A stretch of 64,000 nucleotides of DNA from Osmia lignaria lignaria (Eukaryota > Arthropoda > Insecta > Hymenoptera > Megachilidae), in assembly GCF_051020975.1 (NCBI RefSeq), contig NW_027478172.1:1674001-1738000 (forward strand), read 5' to 3'. The notes beneath the pieces were generated by a model, which saw only the letters and a program-made list of their open reading frames with translations, was not told the origin of the DNA and ran no database searches. The translations under genes were made by a program, and so were the position numbers. Of this stretch, positions 22,824-34,094 are shown in pieces. The stretch's first letter is position 1. Each line of letters starts with the position of its first letter.

Positions 22824-25800
22824 TTGCAGATTTATCTCAAGGGAAGGGGTCTGACGGACATACTTCGAGATCTTTCTTCTTCTTGTTGTTCTTCTTCTGC
22901 ACAGCTAAGCTGGAAGTGGCATTTGCAGCTCGCAATAGTGCAGAGTTATCTCAAAGAAAGGGGCCACGGTGTTTTTGTATCTCTATTATGTTGGTGCGGC
23001 TTCGGAACTTTTAAATATCTTGATATATCTCGAGAACTACGCATCTGAACAAAAAATATCATAGAACATAAAAAGTAGGAAACTTGATTCTCTACAAATA
23101 AGGTCTCTTAACATTTTGCCATAGCTCGCTTCGTTTCCGAGATATTTGCAGATTTATCTCAAGGGAAGGGGCCTGACGGACATATTTCGAGATATTTCTT
23201 CTTCTTGTTGTTCTTCTTTTGCACAGCTAAGCGGGAAGTGGCATTTGCAGCTCGCAATAGTGCAGAGTTATCTCAAAGAAAGGGGCACGGTGTTTTTGTA
23301 TCTCTATTATGTTGGTGCGGCTTCGGAACTTTTAAATATCTTGATATATCTCGAGAACTACGCATCTGAACAAAAAATATCATAGAACATAAAAAGTAGG
23401 AAACTTGATTCTCTACAAATAAGGTCTCTTAACATTTTGCCATAGCTCGCTTCGTTTCCGAGATATTTGCAGATTTATCTCAAGGGAAGGGGCCTGACGG
23501 ACATATTTCGAGATATTTCTTCTTCTTGTTGTTCTTCTTTTGCACAGCTAAGCGGGAAGTGGCATTTGCAGCTCGCAATAGTGCAGAGTTATCTCAAAGA
23601 AAGGGGCCACTGTGTTTCTGTATCTCTATTATGTTGGTGCGGCTTCGGAACTTTTAAATATCTTGATATATCTCGAGAACTACGCATCTGATCAAAAAAT
23701 ATCATAGAACATAAAAAGTAGGAAACTTAATTCTCTACAAGAAAGGTCTCTTAACATTTTGCCATAGCTCGCTTCGTTTCCGAGATATTTGCAGATTTAT
23801 CTCAAGGGAAGGGGCCTGACGGACATATTTCGAGATATTTCTTCTTCTTGTTGTTCTTCTTCTGCACAGCTAAGCTGGAAGTGGCATTTGCAGCTCGCAA
23901 TAGTGCAGAGTTATCTCAAAGAAAGGGGCCACGGTGTTTCTGTATCTCTATTATGTTGCTGCGGCTTCGGAACTTTTAAATATCTTGATATATCTCGAGA
24001 ACTACGCATCTGATCAAAAAATATCATAGAACATAAAAAGTAGGAAACTTAATTCTCTACAGAAAAGGTCTCTTAACATTTTGCCATAGCTCGCTTCGTT
24101 TCCGAGATATTTGCAGATTTATCTCAAGGGAAGGGGCCTAACGGACATATTTCGTGATATTTCTTCTTCTTGTTGTTCTTCGTCTGCACAGCTAAGCTGG
24201 AAGTGGCATTTGCAGCGCGCAATAGTGCAGAGTTATCTCAAAGAAAGGGGCCACGGTGTTTCTGTATCTCTATTATGTTGGTGCGGCTTCGGAATTTTAA
24301 AATATCTCGATATATCTCGAAAACTACGCTTCTGATCAAAAAATATCATACAACATAAAAAGTAGGAAACTTAATTCTCTACAAAAAAGGTCTCTTAACA
24401 TTTTGCCATAGCTCGCTTCGTTTCCGAGATATTTGCAGATTTATCTCAAGGGTAGGTGCCTGACGGACATATTTCGAGATATTTCTTCTTCTTGTTGTGC
24501 TTCTTCTGCACAGCTAAGCTGGAAGCGGCATTTGCAGCTCGCAATAGTGCAGAGTTATCTCAAAGAAAGGGGCCACGGTGTTTCTGTACCTCTATTATGT
24601 TGGTGCAGCTTCGGAGCTTTTAAATATCTTGATATATCTCGAGAACTACGCATCTGATCAAAAAATATCATAGTACATAAAAAGTAGGAAACTTAATTCT
24701 CTACAAAAAAGGTATCGTAACATTTTGCCATATCTCGCTTCGTTTCCGAGATATTTGCAGATTTATCTCAAGGGAAGGGGTCTGACGGACATACTTCGAG
24801 ATCTTTCTTCTTCTTGTTGTTCTTCTTCTGCACAGCTAAGCTGGAAGTGGCATTTGCAGCTCGCAATAGTGCAGAGTTATCTCAAAGAAAGGGGCCACGG
24901 TGTTTTTGTATCTCTATTATGTTGGTGCGGCTTCGGAACTTTTAAATATCTTGATATATCTCGAGAACTACGCATCTGAACAAAAAATATCATAGAACAT
25001 AAAAAGTAGGAAACTTGATTCTCTACAAATAAGGTCTCTTAACATTTTGCCATAGCTCGCTTCGTTTCCGAGATATTTGCAGATTTATCTCAAGGGAAGG
25101 GGCCTGACGGACATATTTCGAGATATTTCTTCTTCTTGTTGTTCTTCTTTTGCACAGCTAAGCGGGAAGTGGCATTTGCAGCTCGCAATAGTGCAGAGTT
25201 ATCTCAAAGAAAGGGGCCACGGTGTTTTTGTATCTCTATTATGTTGGTGCGGCTTCGGAACTTTTAAATATCTTGATATATCTCGAGAACTACGCATCTG
25301 AACAAAAAATATCATAGAACATAAAAAGTAGGAAACTTGATTCTCTACAAATAAGGTCTCTTAACATTTTGCCATAGCTCGCTTCGTTTCCGAGATATTT
25401 GCAGATTTATCTCAAGGGAAGGGGCCTGACGGACATATTTCGAGATATTTCTTCTTCTTGTTGTTCTTCTTTTGCACAGCTAAGCGGGAAGTGGCATTTG
25501 CAGCTCGCAATAGTGCAGAGTTATCTCAAAGAAAGGGGCCACTGTGTTTCTGTATCTCTATTATGTTGGTGCGGCTTCGGAACTTTTAAATATCTTGATA
25601 TATCTCGAGAACTACGCATCTGATCAAAAAATATCATAGAACATAAAAAGTAGGAAACTTAATTCTCTACAAGAAAGGTCTCTTAACATTTTGCCATAGC
25701 TCGCTTCGTTTCCGAGATATTTGCAGATTTATCTCAAGGGAAGGGGCCTGACGGACATATTTCGAGATATTTCTTCTTCTTGTTGTTCTTCTTCTGCACA

Positions 25801-26686
25801 GCTAAGCTGGAAGTGGCATTTGCAGCTCGCAATAGTGCAGAGTTATCTTAAAGAAAGGGGCCACGGTGTTTCTGTATCTCTATTATGTTGCTGCGGCTTC
25901 GGAACTTTTAAATATCTTGATATATCTCGAGAACTACGCATCTGATCAAAAAATATCATAGAACATAAAAAGTAGGAAACTTAATTCTCTACAGAAAAGG
26001 TCTCTTAACATTTTGCCATAGCTCGCTTCGTTTCCGAGATATTTGCAGATTTATCTCAAGGGAAGGGGCCTAACGGACATATTTCGTGATATTTCTTCTT
26101 CTTGTTGTTCTTCGTCTGCACAGCTAAGCTGGAAGTGGCATTTGCAGCGCGCAATAGTGCAGAGTTATCTCAAAGAAAGGGGCCACGGTGTTTCTGTATC
26201 TCTATTATGTTGGTGCGGCTTCGGAATTTTAAAATATCTCGATATATCTCGAAAACTACGCTTCTGATCAAAAAATATCATACAACATAAAAAGTAGGAA
26301 ACTTAATTCTCTACAAAAAAGGTCTCTTAACATTTTGCCATAGCTCGCTTCGTTTCCGAGATATTTGCAGATTTATCTCAAGGGTAGGTGCCTGACGGAC
26401 ATATTTCGAGATATTTCTTCTTCTTGTTGTGCTTCTTCTGCACAGCTAAGCTGGAAGCGGCATTTGCAGCTCGCAATAGTGCAGAGTTATCTCAAAGAAA
26501 GGGGCCACGGTGTTTCTGTACCTCTATTATGTTGGTGCAGCTTCGGAGCTTTTAAATATCTTGATATATCTCGAGAACTACGCATCTGATCAAAAAATAT
26601 CATAGTACATAAAAAGTAGGAAACTTAATTCTGTACAAAAAAGGTATCGTAACATTTTGCCATAGCTCGCTTCGTTTCCGAGATAT
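22824..26686 (+). repeat. 6-monomer unit M-Q-R-N-O-P, two tandem copies (inside 30-mer copy 2)
   Basis: Units lie at 22824-24754 (1931 bp) and 24755-26686 (1932 bp). The first has a one-base loss in Q, which reads GGGGCACGG instead of GGGGCCACGG. The second begins after TTGCCATATCTCGC, where other copies have TAGCTCGC. Its N carries TTATCTTAAAG, a mark shared only with the N at 29908. The matching position in 30-mer copy 1 has a single 6-mer, so the 6-mer was duplicated in copy 2 or lost from copy 1. Confidence 0.9.
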
Positions 26687-29600
26687 TTGCAGATTTATCT
26701 CAAGGGAAGGGGTCTGACGGACATACTTCGGGATCTTTCTTCTTCTTGTTGTTCTTCTTCTGCACAGCTAAGCTGGAAGTGGCATTTGCAGCTCGCAATA
26801 GTGCAGAGTTATCTCAAAGAAAGGGGCCACGGTGTTTTTGTATATCTATTATGTTGGTGCGGCTTCGGAACTTTTAAATATCTTGATATATCTCGAGAAC
26901 TACGCATCTGAACAAAAAATATCATAGAACATAAAAAGTAGGAAACTTGATTCTCTACAAATAAGGTCTCTTAACATTTTGCCATAGCTCGCTTCGTTTC
27001 CGAGATATTTGCAGATTTATCTCAAGGGAAGGGGCCTGACGGACATATTTCGAGATATTTCTTCTTCTTGTTGTTCTTCTTCTGCACAGCTAAGCTGGAA
27101 GTGGCATTTGCAGCTCGCAATAGTGCAGAGTTATCTCAAAGAAAGGGGCCACAGTGTTTCTGTATCTCTATTATGTTGGTGCGGCTTCGGAACTTTTAAA
27201 TATCTTGATATATCTCGAGAACTACGCATCTGATCAAAAAATATTATAGAACATAAAAAGTAGGAAACTTAATTCTCTACAAATAAGGTCTCTTAACATT
27301 TTGCCATAGCTCGCTTCGTTTCCGAGATATTTGCAGATTTATCTCAAGGGAAGGGGCCTGACGGACATATTTCGAGATATTTCTTCTTCTTGTTGTTCTT
27401 CTTCTGCGCAGCTAAGCTGGAAGTGGCATTTGCAGCTCGCAATAGTGCAGAGTTATCTCAAAGAAAGGGGCCACGGTGTTTCTGTATCTCTATTATGTTG
27501 GTGCGGCTTCGGAACTTTTAAATATCTTGATATATCTCGAGAACTACGCGTCTGATCAAAAAATATCATAGAACATAAAAAGTAGGAAACATAATTCTCT
27601 ACAAAAAAGGTCTCTTAACATTTTGCCATAGCTCGCTTCGTTTCCGAGATATTTGCAGATATATCTCAAGGGAAGGGGCCTGACGGACATATTTCGAGAT
27701 ATTTGTTCTTCTTGTTGTTCTTCTTCTGCACAGCTAAGCTGGAAGTGGCATTTGCAGCTCGCAATAGTGCAGAGTTATCTCAAAGAAAGGGGCCACGGTG
27801 TTTCTGAAATCTCTATTATGTTGGTGCGGCTTCGGAACTTTTAAATATCTCGATAAACCTCGAGATCTACACATCTGATCAAAAAATATCATATAACATA
27901 AAAAGTAGGAAACTTAATTCTCTACAAAAAAGGTCTCTTAACATTTTGCCATAGCTCGCTTCGTTTCCGAGATATTTGCAGATTTATCTCAAGGGAAGGG
28001 GCCTGACGGACATATTTCGAGATATTTCTTCTTCTTGTTGTTCTTCTTCCGCACAGCTAAGCTGGAAGTGGCATTTGCAGCTCGCAATAGTGCAGCGTTA
28101 TCTCAAAGAAAGGGGCCACGGTGTTTCTGTATCTCTATTATGTTGGTGCGGCTTCGGAACTTTTAAATATCTTGATATATCTCGAGAACTACGCATCTGA
28201 TCAAAAAATATCATAGAACATAAAAAGTAGGAAACTTAATTCTCTACAAATAAGGTCTCTTAACATTTTGCCATAGCTCGCTTCGTTTCCGAGATATTTG
28301 CTGATTTATCTCAAGGGAAGGGGCCTGACGGACATATTTCGAGATATTTCTTCTTCTTGTTGTTCTTCTTTTGCACAGCTAAGCGGGAAGTGGCATTTGC
28401 AGCTCGCAATAGTGCAGAGTTATCTCAAAGAAAGGGGCCACTGTGTTTCTGTATCTCTATTATGTTGGTGCGGCTTCGGAACTTTTAAATATCTTGATAT
28501 ATCTCGAGAACTACGCATCTGATCAAAAAATATCATAGAACATAAAAAGTAGGAAACTTAATTCTCTACAAATAAGGTCTCTTAACATTTTGCCATAGCT
28601 CGCTTCGTTTCCGAGATATTTGCAGATTTATCTCAAGGGAAGGGGCCTGACGGACATATTTCGAGATATTTCTTCTTCTTGTTGTTCTTCTTCTGCACAG
28701 CTAAGCTGGAAGTGGCATTTGCAGCTCGCAATAGTGCAGAGTTATCTCAAAGAAAGGGGCCACGGTGTTTCTGTATCTCTATTATGTTGGTGCGGCTTCG
28801 GAATTTTTAAATATCTCGATATATCTCGAAAACTACGCTTCTGATCAAAAAATATCATAGAACATAGATTGTAGGAAACATAATTCTCTACAAAAAAGGT
28901 CTCCCAACATTTTGCCATAGCTCGCTTGGTTTCCGAGATATTTGCAGATTTATCTCAAGGGAAGGGGCCTGACGGACATATTTCGAAATATTTCTTCTTC
29001 TTGTTGTTCTTCATCTGCACAGCTAAGCTGGAAGTGGCATTTGCAGCTCGCAATAGTGCAGAGTTATCTCAAAGAAAGGGGCCACGGTGTTTCTGTACCT
29101 CTATTATGTTGGTGCAGCTTCGGAGCTTTTAAATATCTTGATATATCTCGAGAACTACGCATCTGATCAAAAAATATCATACTACATAAAAAGTAGGAAA
29201 CTTAATTCTCTACATAAAAGGTCTCTTAACATTTTGCCATAGCTCTCTTTGTTTCCGAGATATTTGCAGATTTATCTCAAGGGAAGGGGCCTAACGGACA
29301 TATTTCGTGATATTTCTTCTTCTTGTTGTTCTTCTTCTGCACAGCTAAGCTGGAAGTGGCATTTGCAGCTCGCAATAGTGCAGAGTTATCTCAAAGAAAG
29401 GGGCCACGGTGTTTCTGTATCTCTATTATGTTGGTGCGGCTTCGGAACTTTTAAATATCTTGATATATCTCGAGAACTACGCATCTGATCAAAAAATAGC
29501 ATAGAACATAAAAAGTAGGAAACTTTATTCTCTACAAAAAAGGTCTCTTAACATTTTGCCATAGCTCTCTTCGTTTCCGAGATATTTGCAGATTTATCTC

Positions 29601-29907
29601 AAGGGAAGGGGCCTGACGGACATATTTCGAGATATTTCTTCTTCTTGTTGTTCTTCTTCTGCACAGCTAAGCTGGAAGTGGCATTTGCAGCTCGCAATAG
29701 TGCAGAGTTATCTCAAAGAAAGGGGCCACGGTGTTTCTGTATCTCTATTATGTTGGTGCGGCTTCGGAACTTTTAAATATCTTGATATATCTCGAGAACT
29801 ACGCATCTGATCAAAAAATATCATAGAACATAAAAAGTAGGAAACTTAATTCTCTACAAGAAAGGTCTCTTAACATTTTGCCATAGCTCGCTTCGTTTCC
29901 GAGATAT
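25721..29907 (+). repeat. 13-monomer higher-order unit, copy 1
   Basis: The order is N O P M S T E U V W A C X, 4187 bp (13 x 322 plus one base in E). Two rare marks tie it to the next unit: TTATCTTAAAG in N (near 25845) and TTCTGTACAAAA in the P tail (near 26630). It overlaps the end of the second 30-mer, so the 30-mer duplication and this one share sequence. Private to this copy are CGGGATCTTTC and TGTATATCTATT in M. Confidence 0.92.
29586..29907 (+). other. Chimeric monomer X / R-tail at the 13-mer junction
   Basis: It is entered as X normally is (after C, with GCTCTCTTCG). Its tail lacks the X marks CTGATTAAAA and ACGTAATTCTCCAC. Instead it has CTGATCAAAA and CAAGAAAGGTCTC, the tail that the R copy at 25399 carries before N. 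The joint lies before about 29815. It links the end of 13-mer copy 1 to the N of copy 2. Confidence 0.75.
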
Positions 29908-32900
29908 TTGCAGATTTATCTCAAGGGAAGGGGCCTGACGGACATATTTCGAGATATTTCTTCTTCTTGTTGTTCTTCTTCTGCACAGCTAAGCTGGAAG
30001 TGGCATTTGCAGCTCGCAATAGTGCAGAGTTATCTTAAAGAAAGGGGCCACGGTGTTTCTGTATCTCTATTATGTTGCTGCGGCTTCGGAACTTTTAAAT
30101 ATCTTGATATATCTCGAGAACTACGCATCTGATCAAAAAATATCATAGAACATAAAAAGTAGGAAACTTAATTCTCTACAGAAAAGGTCTCTTAACATTT
30201 TGCCATAGCTCGCTTCGTTTCCGAGATATTTGCAGATTTATCTCAAGGGAAGGGGCCTAACGGACATATTTCGTGATATTTCTTCTTCTTGTTGTTCTTC
30301 GTCTGCACAGCTAAGCTGGAAGTGGCATTTGCAGCGCGCAATAGTGCAGAGTTATCTCAAAGAAAGGGGCCACGGTGTTTCTGTATCTCTATTATGTTGG
30401 TGCGGCTTCGGAATTTTAAAATATCTCGATATATCTCGAAAACTACGCTTCTGATCAAAAAATATCATACAACATAAAAAGTAGGAAACTTAATTCTCTA
30501 CAAAAAAGGTCTCTTAACATTTTGCCATAGCTCGCTTCGTTTCCGAGATATTTGCAGATTTATCTCAAGGGTAGGTGCCTGACGGACATATTTCGAGATA
30601 TTTCTTCTTCTTGTTGTGCTTCTTCTGCACAGCTAAGCTGGAAGCGGCATTTGCAGCTCGCAATAGTGCAGAGTTATCTCAAAGAAAGGGGCCACGGTGT
30701 TTCTGTACCTCTATTATGTTGGTGCAGCTTCGGAGCTTTTAAATATCTTGATATATCTCGAGAACTACGCATCTGATCAAAAAATATCATAGTACATAAA
30801 AAGTAGGAAACTTAATTCTGTACAAAAAAGGTATCGTAACATTTTGCCATAGCTCGCTTCGTTTCCGAGATATTTGCAGATTTATCTCAAGGGAAGGGGT
30901 CTGACGGACATACTTCGAGATCTTTCTTCTTCTTGTTGTTCTTCTTCTGCACAGCTAAGCTGGAAGTGGCATTTGCAGCTCGCAATAGTGCAGAGTTATC
31001 TCAAAGAAAGGGGCCACGGTGTTTTTGTATCTCTATTATGTTGGTGCGGCTTCGGAACTTTTAAATATCTTGATATATCTCGAGAACTACGCATCTGAAC
31101 AAAAAATATCATAGAACATAAAAAGTAGGAAACTTGATTCTCTACAAATAAGGTCTCTTAACATTTTGCCATAGCTCGCTTCGTTTCCGAGATATTTGCA
31201 GATTTATCTCAAGGGAAGGGGCCTGACGGACATATTTCGAGATATTTCTTCTTCTTGTTGTTCTTCTTCTGCACAGCTAAGCTGGAAGTGGCATTTGCAG
31301 CTCGCAATAGTGCAGAGTTATCTCAAAGAAAGGGGCCACAGTGTTTCTGTATCTCTATTATGTTGGTGCGGCTTCGGAACTTTTAAATATCTTGATATAT
31401 CTCGAGAACTACGCATCTGATCAAAAAATATTATAGAACATAAAAAGTAGGAAACTTAATTCTCTACAAATAAGGTCTCTTAACATTTTGCCATAGCTCG
31501 CTTCGTTTCCGAGATATTTGCAGATTTATCTCAAGGGAAGGGGCCTGACGGACATATTTCGAGATATTTCTTCTTCTTGTTGTTCTTCTTCTGCGCAGCT
31601 AAGCTGGAAGTGGCATTTGCAGCTCGCAATAGTGCAGAGTTATCTCAAAGAAAGGGGCCACGGTGTTTCTGTATCTCTATTATGTTGGTGCGGCTTCGGA
31701 ACTTTTAAATATCTTGATATATCTCGAGAACTACGCGTCTGATCAAAAAATATCATAGAACGTAAAAAGTAGGAAACATAATTCTCTACAAAAAAGGTCT
31801 CTTAACATTTTGCCATAGCTCGCTTCGTTTCCGAGATATTTGCAGATATATCTCAAGGGAAGGGGCCTGACGGACATATTTCGAGATATTTGTTCTTCTT
31901 GTTGTTCTTCTTCTGCACAGCTAAGCTGGAAGTGGCATTTGCAGCTCGCAATAGTGCAGAGTTATCTCAAAGAAAGGGGCCACGGTGTTTCTGAAATCTC
32001 TATTATGTTGGTGCGGCTTCGGAACTTTTAAATATCTCGATAAACCTCGAGATCTACACATCTGATCAAAAAATATCATATAACATAAAAAGTAGGAAAC
32101 TTAATTCTCTACAAAAAAGGTCTCTTAACATTTTGCCATAGCTCGCTTCGTTTCCGAGATATTTGCAGATTTATCTCAAGGGAAGGGGCCTGACGGACAT
32201 ATTTCGAGATATTTCTTCTTCTTGTTGTTCTTCTTCCGCACAGCTAAGCTGGAAGTGGCATTTGCAGCTCGCAATAGTGCAGCGTTATCTCAAAGAAAGG
32301 GGCCACGGTGTTTCTGTATCTCTATTATGTTGGTGCGGCTTCGGAACTTTTAAATATCTTGATATATCTCGAGAACTACGCATCTGATCAAAAAATATCA
32401 TAGAACATAAAAAGTAGGAAACTTAATTCTCTACAAATAAGGTCTCTTAACATTTTGCCATAGCTCGCTTCGTTTCCGAGATATTTGCTGATTTATCTCA
32501 AGGGAAGGGGCCTGACGGACATATTTCGAGATATTTCTTCTTCTTGTTGTTCTTCTTTTGCACGGCTAAGCGGGAAGTGGCATTTGCAGCTCGCAATAGT
32601 GCAGAGTTATCTCAAAGAAAGGGGCCACTGTGTTTCTGTATCTCTATTATGTTGGTGCGGCTTCGGAACTTTTAAATATCTTGATATATCTCGAGAACTA
32701 CGCATCTGATCAAAAAATATCATAGAACATAAAAAGTAGGAAACTTAATTCTCTACAAATAAGGTCTCTTAACATTTTGCCATAGCTCGCTTCGTTTCCG
32801 AGATATTTGCAGATTTATCTCAAGGGAAGGGGCCTGACGGACATATTTCGAGATATTTCTTCTTCTTGTTGTTCTTCTTCTGCACAGCTAAGCTGGAAGT

Positions 32901-34094
32901 GGCATTTGCAGCTCGCAATAGTGCAGAGTTATCTCAAAGAAAGGGGCCACGGTGTTTCTGTATCTCTATTATGTTGGTGCGGCTTCGGAATTTTTAAATA
33001 TCTCGATATATCTCGAAAACTACGCTTCTGATCAAAAAATATCATAGAACATAGATTGTAGGAAACATAATTCTCTACAAAAAAGGTCTCCCAACATTTT
33101 GCCATAGCTCGCTTGGTTTCCGAGATATTTGCAGATTTATCTCAAGGGAAGGGGCCTGACGGACATATTTCGAAATATTTCTTCTTCTTGTTGTTCTTCA
33201 TCTGCACAGCTAAGCTGGAAGTGGCATTTGCAGCTCGCAATAGTGCAGAGTTATCTCAAAGAAAGGGGCCACGGTGTTTCTGTACCTCTATTATGTTGGT
33301 GCAGCTTCGGAGCTTTTAAATATCTTGATATATCTCGAGAACTACGCATCTGATCAAAAAATATCATACTACATAAAAAGTAGGAAACTTAATTCTCTAC
33401 ATAAAAGGTCTCTTAACATTTTGCCATAGCTCTCTTTGTTTCCGAGATATTTGCAGATTTATCTCAAGGGAAGGGGCCTAACGGACATATTTCGTGATAT
33501 TTCTTCTTCTTGTTGTTCTTCTTCTGCACAGCTAAGCTGGAAGTGGCATTTGCAGCTCGCAATAGTGCAGAGTTATCTCAAAGAAAGGGGCCACGGTGTT
33601 TCTGTATCTCTATTATGTTGGTGCGGCTTCGGAACTTTTAAATATCTTGATATATCTCGAGAACTACGCATCTGATCAAAAAATAGCATAGAACATAAAA
33701 AGTAGGAAACTTTATTCTCTACAAAAAAGGTCTCTTAACATTTTGCCATAGCTCTCTTCGTTTCCGAGATATTTGCAGATTTATCTCAAGGGAAGGGGCC
33801 TGACGGACATATTTCGAGATATTTCTTCTTCTTGTTGTTCTTCTTCTGCACAGCTAAGCTGGAAGTGGCATTTGCAGCTCGCAATAGTGCAGAGTTATCT
33901 CAAAGAAAGGGGCCACGGTGTTTCTGTATCTCTATTATGTTGGTGCGGCTTCGGAACTTTTAAATATCTTGATATATCTCGAGAACTACGCATCTGATTA
34001 AAAAATATCATAGAACATAAAAAGTAGGAAACGTAATTCTCCACAAATAAGGTCTCTTAACATTTTGCCATAGCTCGCTTTGTTTCCGAGATAT
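29908..34094 (+). repeat. 13-monomer higher-order unit, copy 2
   Basis: It has the same order and length as 25721-29907 and the same rare marks (TTATCTTAAAG near 30031, TTCTGTACAAAA near 30816). It lacks the M changes private to copy 1. Its own changes include GAACGTAAAAAG near 31758 and CACGGCTAAGC near 32562. Its final X keeps the X-type tail (CTGATTAAAA, ACGTAATTCTCCAC). The X of copy 1 instead ends in the R-type tail that normally precedes N. Confidence 0.92.

Larger units (their letters stand above)
17994..29585 (+). repeat. 30-monomer higher-order repeat unit, copy 2, enlarged to 36 monomers
   Basis: It has the same order as 8333-17993, but the block M Q R N O P occurs twice in succession (22824-24754 and 24755-26686), giving 36 monomers. 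Net length is 36 x 322 because the extra base in E is cancelled by the one-base deletion in the copy at 23146. Differences from copy 1 include CAGATTTATCTC at 18112-18123, CGCTTGGTTTCC at 18619-18630 and GCCCGC near 21514. Copy 2 is followed by X, the usual successor of C, whereas copy 1 is followed by F. Confidence 0.93.
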
